64,000 nucleotides of DNA from CAWBVG01 sp963792175 (GTDB taxonomy: Bacteria; Acidobacteriota; Vicinamibacteria; Vicinamibacterales; CAVVIG01), in the NCBI GenBank assembly GCA_963792175.1, contig CAWBVG010000052.1:1-64000 (forward strand). The letters run 5' to 3'. Each line of letters opens with the position of its first letter. The first letter of the stretch is position 1. This document shows, piece after piece, positions 19,913 to 30,480 of this stretch. The notes beneath the pieces were generated by a model. That model saw only the letters and a program-made list of their open reading frames with translations, was not told the origin of the DNA and searched no databases. The translations under genes and the position numbers were made by a program.

Positions 19913-20800
19913 CTATCCGCCGCCGAACAGCGTCGGCACGATGCGATCGAAGCCAACGATTTCCGTGCGCTTGACTTCCGTTCGAGGGAGGGTCAGCAGC
20001 ATCCGCCGTTGATTGGCACGGCGCACCAGGAACGTCACGCCCTCCTTGCCCTCCCACACGAGCCACGCCGCGTCTGCGTCACTGAGCGGCTCGTTGGCGA
20101 CGGCCGACACGCGCGGCAGCGATTTGTCCATGATCAGGATGCCGTAATTGACCGGCAGCAGCAGGATCTGCACGACGGCGAGAAACGCGAGCAGCGCCCG
20201 CCCCAGCCCGGTGAGGCCGCCTGGCTCAGCGTGCCGGATCAGGAACAGGATCGCCAGCGAGACGCCGCACATCACCACCAGCAAGCCGAAGTACAGCGGC
20301 ATCAGCTGATCGTTGAACAACAAGCGGAGCAGCCACGCCGGCACGCCCGGCAGGCTGCCGGCGAGCAGGAGGTTGCTGACGAAAAAGCACTGGCGCATGA
20401 CGAATTGAATCGCGATGACCGCCAGCACGACGCCGCTCCATGCCAGGACGACCGGCCGGCCGTCGGGCGATCCGGACGCGGCGTGTTCGATGGTCGGTCT
20501 CAGCGTCCGCACGCTCCACAAGAGGAACGCGATCGGAAGGATGATGAGCAGCATGCTCGGCACAGACGACACGAGGTAGACGAGAAACCGGGCGCCGGCG
20601 AACAGATACCGCTCGTCCAGCACCGCCAGATCCGTCCCGACGCCAATCGCCGTCAGGTGAAATCGGACGGCCAGGTAGCCGAACACATACAGCACGAAAC
20701 TGCCGACGACGCTGTATTTGGTCCAGTTGCTGCCGAGCGCTGAGATGCGCGCCCCCAAATCCTCGAGCAGGTCGGCCACGTTATCGACCGACCATCGCAA
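19913..20800 (-). CDS. Integral membrane protein of unknown family, next to CHAT protease
   Basis: Intact, 295 residues with about five membrane segments: VVGSFVLYVFGYLAV, YLVSSVPSMLLIILPIAFLL, VVLAWSGVVLAVIAIQFV, FGLLVVMCGVSLAILFLI and ALLAFLAVVQILLLPVNYGI. The tail of about 70 residues is soluble (LSDADAAWLVWEGKEGVTFL ... RTEIVGFDRIVPTLF). I recognise no family. Its ATG lies inside the last 20 bases of the CHAT gene, a long overlap that points to translational coupling and obligate co-production. The soluble tail could be what the CHAT protease or the propeller protein acts on; that is speculation. Confidence 0.8.
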   Translation of the reverse strand: MRWSVDNVADLLEDLGARISALGSNWTKYSVVGSFVLYVFGYLAVRFHLTAIGVGTDLAVLDERYLFAGARFLVYLVSSVPSMLLIILPIAFLLWSVRTLRPTIEHAASGSPDGRPVVLAWSGVVLAVIAIQFVMRQCFFVSNLLLAGSLPGVPAWLLRLLFNDQLMPLYFGLLVVMCGVSLAILFLIRHAEPGGLTGLGRALLAFLAVVQILLLPVNYGILIMDKSLPRVSAVANEPLSDADAAWLVWEGKEGVTFLVRRANQRRMLLTLPRTEVKRTEIVGFDRIVPTLFGGG

Positions 20801-23361
20801 ACGCCGCCCAATAGTACGGGTGGCTATAGGCGGGGTCGCTCTTGACGCGCGTCAGCGCCACGCGCGCCGCCTCCGCGATCGGGCGGGTGAGCGCAGCCTG
20901 GTAGAAGGTCTGCATCCACAGCGCCGTCGCGTCCGAGTCGACTTCCCAATACGACAACACCAACGCGCCTGCGCCGGCATAGATGAGCGCCCGCACCAGT
21001 CCGATGATCTCGTTCGCGTGCGTGGCTTCGGCGCGGCCGGTGTCGCACGCGGAAAGCACGACCAGCCGGCTGTTGTCGAGCGGCAGCCCGAACATCTCGG
21101 CGGCCGTGAGCCGGCCATCGTCATTGCTGCCTGGCGCCAGCGCGACGTACGAGAGCATCGGCTCGGCAGCGTTGAACTTTCCATGCACCGAAAGGTGGAC
21201 GATGTCGTAGTCACGAACCGCAGCCTTCACGTCGCTTTCGCGCGCGAGGCGTGTTCGAGACGACCCGGCTGCGACCGGGGAACAGCTTCCCGATCGATGC
21301 GACCTCGCCGACCGCAGCGACAATCGATGGATCGGCGGCAGCAAACAGGCGGCCGCCCGCCAGCGTGGTGGAACGCTTGAATCCCAGCAGGACCGTCGCG
21401 CTCGGCGCGTAGCTGATCTGAAAGCGTTCGCCGAGGTACCGGCCGTCCGCCGGATTCTGGAACACCTGGAACGGCACGTAATTCAGGTCCTCGTGCGGCA
21501 CGATGACGAGGCGGTCGCTGTGAATCTGCGCGAGCACCGGCTGAATCAGATAGAGAAACAGCTCGCGGGCGGTCGTCTCGTCGAACGTCGCGTTTCTGTC
21601 CGACAGGCTCCTCTGGAGCGAAGCCACTTTGGCCATCACCTGCGGTCGAGGAAGGAAGACGTTGCGCACGGTGATCGAGTCCGGTCCGATGTGCCACACC
21701 ACAACACCGGACTCCTGGACCAGGTACTGGATCAGCTCGAACCGCTCGGCACGCATGGCGTCCTGCAACGCTTTGAGGCTGGCCGGCTTCGTGTCGACGA
21801 GATTCTGGAGCCGGGGCGCCTCCACGGCGATGCGCGACGACACTTGACGGTATTGCTCCTCGAGCGCTCGAATCTGTCCGTTGAGGCTGGTCAGCCGCGT
21901 CGCGTTCTTCGAGGCGTCCGGCTCGCTCGCCAACTCGAGCAGCTTGCTCTGGGCGTCGGCAATCTGCGAGCGAATCAACGCTGAATCGGCGTACAGCCGC
22001 TGTTCCTGCGGCCGCGCCAGGCCGACCTTGCGGCTGGCGAGCAGATCGGCCAGCGCTCGCGAGCGGGCGCGCTCGAATGTCGCGAATGCATCCGCGAACC
22101 GGCGATGGTCGAGCAGTTGCAGAACCGCCGCGTAATAAAAATTGATCCGGTCGGCGGCAAACGATCCGCGACTGGCCTCGTCGCGTAGTGACCGCCGGTC
22201 GCGCTCGAGTCCATCGACTGCCTTCAGGTAGTAGGCGAGTGCCGCGTCGCGGTTCCCCTGCATTTCCGCCAGCGCGCCGTCCGTGAAGGCATCGCGCGAT
22301 TCGTTGACGGAAACGATCCCGCGGAGCTGCTGCTGTTGTTGCTTTTGCGATTGCACCTGCGCCAGGAGCTCCGGCGGGACCTCCTGCTTTCCTGAAGCGA
22401 ACGTTTCAGTCACCAGCACGTCACCGGCCTTTTTCGGCTGAAAGATCGCCGTGTTGGTGAAGGCGCGGTGACTTGACTGCTGCAGCCGCGACAGCGCCTG
22501 TCGCTCTGCGAGGTTCTGCAACATGCCGTCGGTTTGCTGGACCAGGCCGGTGTAGCCAAGCCTGCGCACGATGCTGACGGCCTTCTCGAGATCGGCCTTG
22601 GCGCGGTCGAATGCCAGATTGCACGAGTCGAACGACGTGTTGTAATCGCATTGATCGCCGAGCTTGCGATACACATCGGACCGGTTCAGGTACGCATAGT
22701 AAGGGGCGGTCGGATCGGCCGCCTGTTCGGCCACCGCAACCTCGCGGTTCGTCGTTTCTCCGGCGCCGACGAGGTTGAGCTGAGCGATCTGCGCGCTTCC
22801 CAGAACATCGAGGGCTTGCGCCAGGATGTTCTTATCGCTGGTGGTTTCGGCGACCTGCACGGCCTGAGTGGCAAACGAAACGGCGGGGCCAAGATTCCGC
22901 CGCGACGATTCCGCGAGCGCGCGCCACGCAAGTGCGTCGCTCTGCCTGACCGCATCCCGGCCGCGTGTCGCCGCCTCCTGCGCGCTCTGATACAAAGCTA
23001 TCGCTTCCGCCCACTGCCCTTGAAGCCGGTGGACGTGGCCCTGTTTGATGAGACCGAAGGCGAGGGCGGACCAGTTTTGCCTGGCCGCGAGCGCGCGGTT
23101 GCTGGCCTGGAGCTCGGTTCCCGCCTGGACCAGCTCCGAGATCTGGAGCCGCGTGTCGCCGGTTCTGCGGAACCGATCGATCACCGAATCGATTCTGGCG
23201 ACGGCGCGCTTTTGCAGTTCGAGCGGGTCGTTCGGCAGCGGCGCCTGCGCGGCGGCGCCTGCCGCGGACACCATCAACAGGAGGGTAAGGAGGGCCAACG
23301 GTCGCCCGAGACGAGAAGTCCGTCGAGGTGCACGGGGCCAATCGCAGGAGCTAGCCGCCAT
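20781..23361 (-). CDS. Secreted TPR-CHAT caspase-like protease
   Basis: About 860 residues. A signal peptide (LALLTLLLMVSAAGAAAQA) is followed by TPR repeats from about residue 60 to 400 (WAEAIALYQSAQEAATRGRD, GNRDAALAYYLKAVDGLERD, FADAFATFERARSRALADLL). Next come a coiled linker (LTSLNGQIRALEEQYRQVSS) and the C-terminal CHAT domain (LIQYLVQESGVVVWHIG, LVIVPHEDLNYVPFQ). The catalytic pair is visible: His in IVHLSVHGKF and Cys in VVLSACDTGRAE. One frame break lies near 21250, between SRVVSNT and LARESDVKAAVRDYD. CHAT proteins are caspase-clan (C14-like) proteases. The gene starts 19 bases after the alpha/beta hydrolase stop and overlaps the membrane-protein gene. Confidence 0.9.
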
Positions 23362-23380
23362 GGCCTACAGTATCGGCAGT

Positions 23381-24337
23381 TCACCGCCCGTTGCGCATCG
23401 TCAGCCACCATCGCATGGTGTTCGTCACCAGCTCGGCCGCATCCTGCTGCACGAAGTGCCCGGCGCCCGGCACCGTCACCAGCGTCAGGTCCTTCTCCAG
23501 CCAGTTCCAGGTCCCCGACAACCCGTCGGAATTGAGCGCCGTGTCGTTCAGACCGTGGAACATCAGCACCGGCGGTTTGACCTTGGGCGGTTCGGGCGCC
23601 GGCGGGACGTCCGCGCCGGTGGCGCGCGGATAGTTGCGCTTGTAGTAGTTGAGCATCGCCTCGAAATCCGATCGTCCGAACGCCTCCACGTATCGCTTGC
23701 GCGCCTCGGGATCGCGAACCCACCCGGACAGGTTCTCGGCCGTCATCGGACGTCCGAAGAACACCGTCGGATCGCTGGGCGACATGGTCTGAAAGTTTCT
23801 CGCGTATTCGCTGTTCTTGATCTGCGCGGCGTTCGATCGCAGCTCGCGCAGCAGCCCGTTCGGGTGCGGCAGGTTGAGGATGATCAGGTTCTCCGTCATT
23901 TGCGGCAGGTTGATCGCGAACTGCCACGCGACCACGCCGCCCCAGTCGTGTCCGACGATCGTCGCCTTGTCTCGGCCGAGATGGCGGATGACCGCCGCGA
24001 CGTCGCCGACGAGCAGGCGGACGTCGTAGTTCTCGACGCCTTTGGGCTTGTCACTCAGGTTGTAACCGCGCTGATCGATGGCGACCACCTGAAAGCGATC
24101 CGACAACGCCTCCATCTGATGACGCCAGGAGTACCAGAAGTCAGGAAAGCCGTGGATCATCACGACGAGCGGGCCCTCGCCGAGCGACGCGTAGTGAATC
24201 TTCACTCCCTGCGATTCGGCGTAGCCGTGTTTGACGCGGTCATACAGGTCGGTGTCGCCTGCCATAGCGCTCCCCACGAGTCCGAGCCCCAACGCCAGCG
24301 CGAACGCGAGTGCAGTTATCGATTTCCGTGTCGTCAT
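23381..24337 (-). CDS. Alpha/beta hydrolase, epoxide hydrolase-like
   Basis: About 318 residues from the ATG at 24337, which has GGGGAG upstream and opens a signal peptide (MTTRKSITALAFALALGLGL...AMAG). Epoxide-hydrolase-type motifs are present: HGFPDFWYSWRHQ (oxyanion loop), GHDWGG with the nucleophilic Asp, and the late catalytic His in GAGHFVQQD. The cap region contains YYKRNYPR and a proline-rich loop (VPPAPEPPKVKPP). An exported location is unusual but known. The substrate is unknown. It is the first gene of the apparent CHAT operon. Confidence 0.9.
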   Translation of the reverse strand: MTTRKSITALAFALALGLGLVGSAMAGDTDLYDRVKHGYAESQGVKIHYASLGEGPLVVMIHGFPDFWYSWRHQMEALSDRFQVVAIDQRGYNLSDKPKGVENYDVRLLVGDVAAVIRHLGRDKATIVGHDWGGVVAWQFAINLPQMTENLIILNLPHPNGLLRELRSNAAQIKNSEYARNFQTMSPSDPTVFFGRPMTAENLSGWVRDPEARKRYVEAFGRSDFEAMLNYYKRNYPRATGADVPPAPEPPKVKPPVLMFHGLNDTALNSDGLSGTWNWLEKDLTLVTVPGAGHFVQQDAAELVTNTMRWWLTMRNGR

Positions 24338-24446
24338 CGTGCGACTCCCCAGTGTGATGAGGATAGGTACATCAGGGGTGTTCTTCACGCGCTGTCACGT
24401 GACCCGGTCTTTAGGTCGCCGTGGTAGCGTAGTTGAGAGGCAACGT

Positions 24447-25605
24447 GTGACCCGCTCCAGCTCGTCGGCGATCGTCGCGGCAGCGGCCCTGTTTGCCGCA
24501 TCCGTTCCAACCCTCTGGTCGGCGCAGCAAGACGCACCGCATCTCGACGGCAGTTGGACGCTCAATCGAGCGTTCAGTCAGATTCCGCGCGACGTCGGAT
24601 TCAATCTCGAGGGCCTGCCTGCCCGTCGCGGCGGCGCACGGCCCGCCACGGGAGGCGGCGGCCGGGGCAGACGTGGATCGTCGCGGTGGCGGTGTGACAG
24701 GCGATCCGTACCGGGCACGTCCTCAGAGCGCCGACGATGCCAGCCGCGTGCGACAGCTGACCGCGGAGGTACGGAATCCTCCGGCGCATTTGAATGTCGT
24801 CGAAGCGCAGGGCACCGTCACGATCGCTGACGATGGCGGTCACCCGCGAACGTTCCGGCCCGATGGCAGGGAGGCGGTCCTGCAACTGGGCGACGTGCCG
24901 GTCCGCGTGACGTCAACACGGGAAGCCGGTACCCTCGTCGTCGTCTATCACGTCGAGCCGACTCACGAACTTCGCTACAGCTATAGCAGCACGACCACTC
25001 CTCCCCGGTTGATCGTCGATATCCAGTTCGTCGAGCGCGGAGGCGGAGACACCGTCCGGCTCGTCTACGAACCGACGCGCGCCACGGAAACCGCGCCGCC
25101 GCCGTCATCGTCACCGTCGCCACCGGTCAGTGGCCAGGCACCCGCGTCTGCGGGTCCAGCAGCCGCGTCCCAGCCGTTCAATCAGCGGCCGGATGCCGAG
25201 CTGAGCGGGCTCAACGCGCTCGGAATCGTCGTCGAGGACCTCAGCGCCCAGGCGACCGCCTGCGGCTTGAACAAGGACGCCATCGAAACCGCCCTCTCGG
25301 AACGCCTGTCGAAGGCGGGGCTGAAAGTCCGGCGCAACGCCGACGAGGACACCTATCTGTACGTGCACATCACGACGACCGGGCCCTCGAACGGACTGTG
25401 CGTGTCGCGCTACGACGCCTCCCTGTACACGCACACCACCGCGACGCTGTCCTATCAGACGAAGCCGGTGCTGGTCCAGGTGGAGTTGATGCACAAGGGC
25501 AGCATGACCGGCAGCGCACTGACCAGCCACCCTGCTGCCGTTCTGCGGGCGCTGCAGGAGTACGTCGATCAGTTCACGATGCGAATCGGCAACGCGAACA
25601 AGTAA
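24447..25605 (+). CDS. Secreted protein of unknown function
   Basis: About 385 residues. The start is GTG at 24447 with GAGAGG upstream, giving the signal peptide VTRSSSSAIVAAAALFAASV...LWSAQ. A glycine/arginine-rich stretch (ARRGGARPATGGGGRGRR) contains the frame break near 24680. The middle region looks like a beta-sandwich (HLNVVEAQGTVTIADDGGHP, LRYSYSSTTTPPRLIVDIQF). A proline/serine linker leads to a C-terminal domain (IVVEDLSAQATACGLNKDAI, EDTYLYVHITTTGPSNGLCV). Similar secreted proteins with DGSWTLNRAFS starts are frequent in Acidobacteria, but no function is known. It is divergent from the hydrolase gene. Confidence 0.75.
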
Positions 25606-25684
25606 CCGGCGGCGTCCGAGCAAACCCTTTCGCGCCGTGCGCGTCAATCCGGCACGGACGCTGGCGGATCAGTAGCGGGTTGGC

Positions 25685-26555
25685 TCAAGAGATGACACGC
25701 TCGCCGAGCGCGTCATCCACCCGCTCCTCGGCAGCAGGCAGGTGCGCCAGCCGATACACGCCCGGGCCCGAGCCTCATCGCGTACGCATCCGCGACGAGC
25801 GCGTGGTTGCCAAGTCCCGCGTCCGGTCGCGACAAGCCCGTCACGCGTGCCAGCTCGCCGGGGACCGTCATGCCCGCTCCGGCGAGAAAACACCGCGCGA
25901 CTTCGCGGAGCGCCGTCTGCCGGCTGACGCGGCGGAGCAGCGGTTCGGGAAACCGGCCGACGCCGAGCGTCCAGATGTAGGTGAACTTGGGCTGATAGAG
26001 CACGTCGCTCGGCACGACGAGCATCGCCGCCTGCAGCTCGTCCAGCGCCCGGGTGAATGCATGCCGGTTTTTCACGCCGGACTCCTCGCGCAGGTCGGAC
26101 GTGGCCATCTCCCATTCATGGCGCAGCACGCGCAGGATGGCTTGTGCGCGTGTCGTCAGCCGCCGCTTTTCTTCCGATCGGCGCACGCCCCAGAGGGCGT
26201 GAAAGTACGGAATCATCCGCGGCGCGAGGAACGTCGCCTTCCCGCGCGCCAGCTTCGCGTAATAGACTTTGCCGCGCTTGAGGAGCTCGTCTTTCAGCTG
26301 CCACGTCAGCGACGCTTCGAAGTCTTTCTGCACGTTGCGCGGCATCACCGCATCACGGCGACCACAGACCGCCACATACAGTGACGGTCCTGGCCGCCGC
26401 GAGTCGGTGAGACAGCTCGCGAACCCGGTTTGCTCGATGAAGCGTTCGGCGTCGAACGCCGTCTCGATCTGGCGCGTCCCTTCCCGGCACCAGCGTGCAT
26501 CCCGGTAGTCTTCAATCTCCGGCGGCAGCTGCGGCTTCGGCCTCATGCAGACCAA
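25685..26555 (-). CDS. AlkZ-related winged-helix protein
   Basis: About 290 residues. It resembles the AlkZ-related group of the YcaQ/AlkZ (HTH_42) superfamily of DNA glycosylase-like proteins: ELLKRGKVYYAKLARGKATF, YFHALWGV, TTRAQAILRVLRHEWEMATS, LREESGVKNRHAFTRALDEL and VGRFPEPLLRRVSRQTALRE. The frame breaks near 25790; the corrected end reads YRLAHLPAAEERVDDALGER and stops at 25685. Catalytic residues of true AlkZ (QxQ or QxD) are not evident, so repair activity should not be assumed. It is divergent from the aminotransferase gene with a 50-base gap. Confidence 0.7.
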
Positions 26556-26605
26556 TCCCTGAATGGTTTGCAGACGCCGGTCGGCCGTGGACGAGAATGC
26601 CAGGC

Positions 26606-27814
26606 ATGCCTACTTTCGGTCATTCGATGCGGGAACACTGGCTGCTCGATCCGGACGTGACCTATCTCAATCACGGCACGGTCGGCGCTCCGCCGCGGCG
26701 GGTTCTCCAGAAGCAACAGGCCCTGCGCGACGAGATGGAGCGCCAGCCATCGCGGTTCGTGCTCCGCGAGCTGAATGCCGAGCAGCCGATGCCGTGGCGC
26801 CTCGAGTCGCGGTACCGCGAAGCGATCGCGCAGATCGCGCCGTTTCTCGGGGCGCGTCCCGACGATCTCGTGTTCGTCCCCAACGTCACGACCGGTCTCA
26901 ACGCGGTGCTTCGCTCCGTCTCGCTCGGCCCCACAGACGAGGTGCTGATCTCCGATCTCGCGTACGGTGCGATTGCGCTGGCGGCTCGTGCCGTGACACG
27001 CGATCGCGGAGCGACGCTGCGAACCGTGGAGATGCCATTTCCGCTGCGCGATTCCGGCGACGTCGTCGACGCGTTCGTACGAGCGCTCACGCCTCGGACC
27101 AGGCTGGTCGTGGTGGATCACATCACCGCACAAACGGCGCTGGTGCTGCCGGTGGCGGCGATTGCGGCCGAGTGCCGGTCTCGCGGTGTGCCGGTGCTCG
27201 TTGACGGCGCCCATGCCCCAGGGTCGATCGCGGTGGACCTGGCCGCCATCGGCGCGGACTGGTACGCCGCCAACCTGCACAAGTGGGCGCACGCGCCCCG
27301 ATCGTGCGGCATCCTCTGGTCGAGGCCCGAGCATCAGGCGACGCTGCACCACCCGGTCGTATCCTGGGGCTCCGGCCGCGGCTTTCACGCGGAGTTCGAA
27401 CACCACGCCACCTGCGATCCCACGAGCTATCTCGCGGCGCCGGAGGGCATGGCGCTCCTGCGCGAATGGGACTACGACGCGGTCCTGGCTTACATGCACG
27501 GCCTCGCGATCGAGGCCGGACGCGTGCTGACCGATCGATGGGAGACGACGCTCGATATCCCGAACGACATGAGAGGCGCGATGATCACCGTGCCGCTGCC
27601 GGAGGACGCCGGCGCGACGACCGGCGACGCGACACGCCTGCGGCTGTCGCTGCTCGTCGACGAAGGGATCGAGGTGCAGCTTCACGCGTGGCGTGGCCGA
27701 TTGTGGGCCCGCGTGTCGGCCCAGGTCTACAACGACCGCTCTGATATCGTCCGGCTGGCTGACGCCGTACGGGCATCGGTTCGCGCCGGAACGATCGCGC
27801 CCGCCGTCTTGTAG
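26606..27814 (+). CDS. Class V aminotransferase-fold PLP enzyme
   Basis: Intact, about 402 residues, similar to isopenicillin-N-epimerase-like members of the family. The N-terminus has DVTYLNHGTVGAPPRRVL. Cofactor-site features include NVTTGLNAVLRSV, VLVDGAHAPGSIAVDLAAIG with the PLP-contacting Asp, and ANLHKWAHAPRSCGIL with the Schiff-base Lys. The ATG at 26606 is chosen; 26597 and 26627 are alternatives. The substrate is unknown. In other genomes this family acts as cysteine desulfurase, epimerase or lyase. Confidence 0.9.
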   Translation: MPTFGHSMREHWLLDPDVTYLNHGTVGAPPRRVLQKQQALRDEMERQPSRFVLRELNAEQPMPWRLESRYREAIAQIAPFLGARPDDLVFVPNVTTGLNAVLRSVSLGPTDEVLISDLAYGAIALAARAVTRDRGATLRTVEMPFPLRDSGDVVDAFVRALTPRTRLVVVDHITAQTALVLPVAAIAAECRSRGVPVLVDGAHAPGSIAVDLAAIGADWYAANLHKWAHAPRSCGILWSRPEHQATLHHPVVSWGSGRGFHAEFEHHATCDPTSYLAAPEGMALLREWDYDAVLAYMHGLAIEAGRVLTDRWETTLDIPNDMRGAMITVPLPEDAGATTGDATRLRLSLLVDEGIEVQLHAWRGRLWARVSAQVYNDRSDIVRLADAVRASVRAGTIAPAVL

Positions 27815-27871
27815 CATCAATGCGATGACCGATCGCGGCCACCGGCAATTGTACGCGGCGACAGTGCTCAT

Positions 27872-28731
27872 GTGAGGCTGTTATGCTGGCGATCGGTGGA
27901 ACGCATTCCGGTGGTCGACTCGAAGACTCACGGACGCCGCCGACGCGCCGCAGCGATCGCCTGCCTGTCGCTCCTCTGCCTGGCCGCGACGGCGCTGGCC
28001 CAGCGCGAGTTCGGCGATTTCGGACGCGGCCGCCTTCAGATTCAAAAGAACATTCCTTACGACGGCCGGTTCACGTTCGTCCGGATCAGCTATGAGACGG
28101 CCCCCGGCGGCTACTGGGCCGGCGGACGCCCGTCGTGGTCGCACGGCTATCCGCTCGCCGAGCAGAACCTCATGAAGATCATGAACGAGCTCAGCTATCT
28201 CGGCGCGCACGACGAAGAGATCAACACGCTGACGCTGGACGATCCCGCGCTCGCCAGGTACCCGGTGGCCTACATCATCGAAGTCGGCTGGTGGACGCTG
28301 AGCGATCGCGAAGCGGCGGCCTTGCGCGCCTACATCCTGAAAGGCGGGTTCGTCATCGTCGACGATTTCAAGATGCCCGGCTGGCGCGGCATCGAGGGCG
28401 GCGGCTGGGAACCGTTTGCGGAGAACATGAAGCGCGTCCTGCCCGAGGCGCGCTTCGTCGAGATGCAGGCGACGCATCCGATCTTCCACGCGTTCTTCGA
28501 AATCAACGCCCTGGACAGTTTTCCGCAGGCCTATAACAGCGGCCAGCCGATCTTTCGCGGCGTCTTCGAAGACAACGACCCGAACAAGCGTCTGCAGGTG
28601 ATCGTGAACTACAACACCGACATCTCCCAGGTACCTGGGAGTGGTCCGGCCGGGGATTCAGGCCGTTCGATCAGACGAACGAAGCCTATAAGCTCGGCGT
28701 GAACTACCTGATCTACGGTCTGACGCACTGA
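27872..28731 (+). CDS. DUF4159 domain protein
   Basis: About 286 residues. GTG at 27872 is taken as the start (GTG at 27896 is possible); a signal peptide follows (AAAIACLSLLCLAATALAQR). The DUF4159 domain is clear: FTFVRISYETAPGG, RYPVAYIIEVGWWTLSDREA, GGFVIVDDFKMPGWRG and PIFHAFFEINALDSFPQAYN. The frame breaks near 28635; the corrected end reads EWSGRGFRPFDQTNEAYKLG and LIYGLTH. Family members often sit with MoxR/BatA-type genes, which are absent here. Convergent with the metallo-hydrolase gene. Confidence 0.85.
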
Positions 28732-28758
28732 AAACGATCGCCAGAGGAGCCCCGCCCA

Positions 28759-29771
28759 TCATTCGTGCTGTCCTGGTTCAATCGTGGAGACGCGGGAGCC
28801 CGAGAGTCCGAGCCGCATCAGGTCTTCACCCCAGACCACCTTGCCCTCGAACACCTGCTGAATCTCGTGGACGATCTGTTCGCGGATTCCCGGCTGGTCG
28901 ATTTGGCGAGGAGATGTGTGAGCACGAGGGTTTTGACGCCCGCGCGCTTGGCGATGATCGCGTTGTCGCGGTGATTGCCGCAGGCTGCCCGGTAAGCCGG
29001 CGTCGGCTCGGTCCCGCTGAAATAGTGGTTCATGTGAATCAGGATGTCGCAGCCCTTGGCCAGTTCCACGATGGTGTCGCTCGGCCCGCTGTCGCCGGTG
29101 TAGCAGATCGACCCTTCTTTCGCGTCGAGGCGTAGCGCGAGGCACTCGAGATAGGGCTGGACGTGCTGCGCGTGGCCGACGGTGACCTTCCAGCCGTTGC
29201 CCTGGACGATCGAGCCGGCGTGGATCTCGGTCACACGTGGTGCCGGACGCTTGCGCGGTGATTGGCCGCCCCGCGCCTCGAAGACGTCCAGGCTGCTGCG
29301 GTGCTCGCAACGCGCGCGGATATCGGGACCGTAGACGCCGTCCGGCCCGAACAGTTGTTCGGTCATGCGCGCGAGTGGCGGCGGGCCGTAGCACCTGGAG
29401 ATCGGGAATGCGATCCGCGCCCTGGTCCCATCGCTGCAGGACCAGACGCCCGTAATCCATGCAGTGGTCGTAGTGGAGATGCGTGAAGAACGCGTGGGTC
29501 ACGTCGATCGTGCGATGCCCGCTTTCCATCAGGCGATGGTGCGCGCCGGGCCCGTGGTCCCACACGATGAGGTCCGTTCCGACCTCGATGAGGTAGCCCG
29601 AACTTTGGCGCTCCATCGAGGGCGCCGGGGTTCCTGTGCCGAGCAGCGTGATGCTGAGCGGCCGTGCCTCAGACGGTGCTGATGTGCCCGTCGGCCGTTG
29701 CTCGTCTGTGGCAGCCGCCGCGTAGCAGGCGTCGAGACCGCGAGCGTGCCGATGAATTCTCTGCGATTCAC
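28759..29771 (-). CDS. MBL-fold metallo-hydrolase with Tat-type signal
   Basis: About 337 residues. GTG at 29771 opens a Tat-like signal (VNRREFIGTLAVST). The metallo-beta-lactamase fold follows: SITLLGTGTPAPSMERQSSG, VWDHGPGAHHRLMESG, and the metal motif HxHxDH as FFTHLHYDHCMDYGRL. Later come ICYTGDSGPSDTIVELAKGC and LVLTHLLA. Frames change near 29730, 29385 and 28900. The overall form is like tRNase Z/arylsulfatase-type MBL proteins; an exported one is more likely a lactonase or arylsulfatase-like hydrolase. The substrate is unknown. It is the last gene of a minus-strand series beginning at the MFS gene. Confidence 0.82.
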
Positions 29772-29795
29772 ACAGGCACCTCCGGTCGTTTGGCC

Positions 29796-30315
29796 TCAGG
29801 ACACACGCCTGAAATGCTTCGCGACGCGCTGGCCCGATTCGTTCCTGTAATAGACGATGACGTTCGCGCCTGCGTCGCCGGCGGCATCGACGTCTGCCCC
29901 GGCTTCGTCGGAGAGCCGGAGCGTCTGAATGCTGTCGTCCGAGCAGCCTCACCGAGATGGTCCGATCGGCGAAATTCAGGTCGACGACCGAGCCCGCCAC
30001 TTCTTTGACACGCTTCGCCGCGTCGGACACGACGACCCGCGTGCCTTTCTTCAACCCGCCGAGCGCTTCCTCTCCCGCCGCATCACCGCTGGGGACCGTG
30101 CTTCGTCCGTTTAGATGAAGCACGCGCTTGACCTTGCCCAGAATGCCATGGCCGGCGGCGGTCGTGTCGTCGATGCTGGTCTCGGTCGCAATGGTGCCCG
30201 TCACGCCTTGAATGGGTGGAGGCTGCTGCGCCGCCGCCTCAGCGGCCCACATCACATGGGCGGCCAGCAGGGCGGCGAAGCCGACGGTTTTCACGAGCGC
30301 CTTCTGCATTTTCAT
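29796..30315 (-). CDS. Small secreted protein of unknown function
   Basis: About 172 residues. GAGGGCGAC precedes the ATG at 30315. The signal peptide is VGFAALLAAHVMWAAEAAAQ. The mature part has GHGILGKVKRVLHLNGRSTV and KGTRVVVSDAAKRVKEVAG, then VVDLNFADRTISVRLLD. The frame breaks near 29940; the corrected end (TLRLSDEAGADVDAAGDAGA ... VIVYYRNESGQRVAKHF) stops at 29796. The last half looks like a small beta-barrel of the kind that modulates a surface or ligand. Similar short proteins occur in Acidobacteria. No function is known. Confidence 0.65.
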
Positions 30316-30480
30316 GTCGCCCTCAAGGGTTGATCCATGCGTGTCGACGCAACGGCGATGCCACGAGGGCCTATGAGAAGCTTAGCGATTCCCGACGGAT
30401 TTTGACAGGCGGTCGGCTGCGGCGACCTGGAGGGTGGACGATCTGACCTGAACCGGGGCCAAAATCCCGGTACCGCCGCG

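Noticed and set aside
28759..30315. One continuous frame joining the small secreted protein to the metallo-hydrolase
   Set aside because: Two genes with their own signal peptides and a corrected stop at 29796 explain it; the fusion is a frame-shift artefact.
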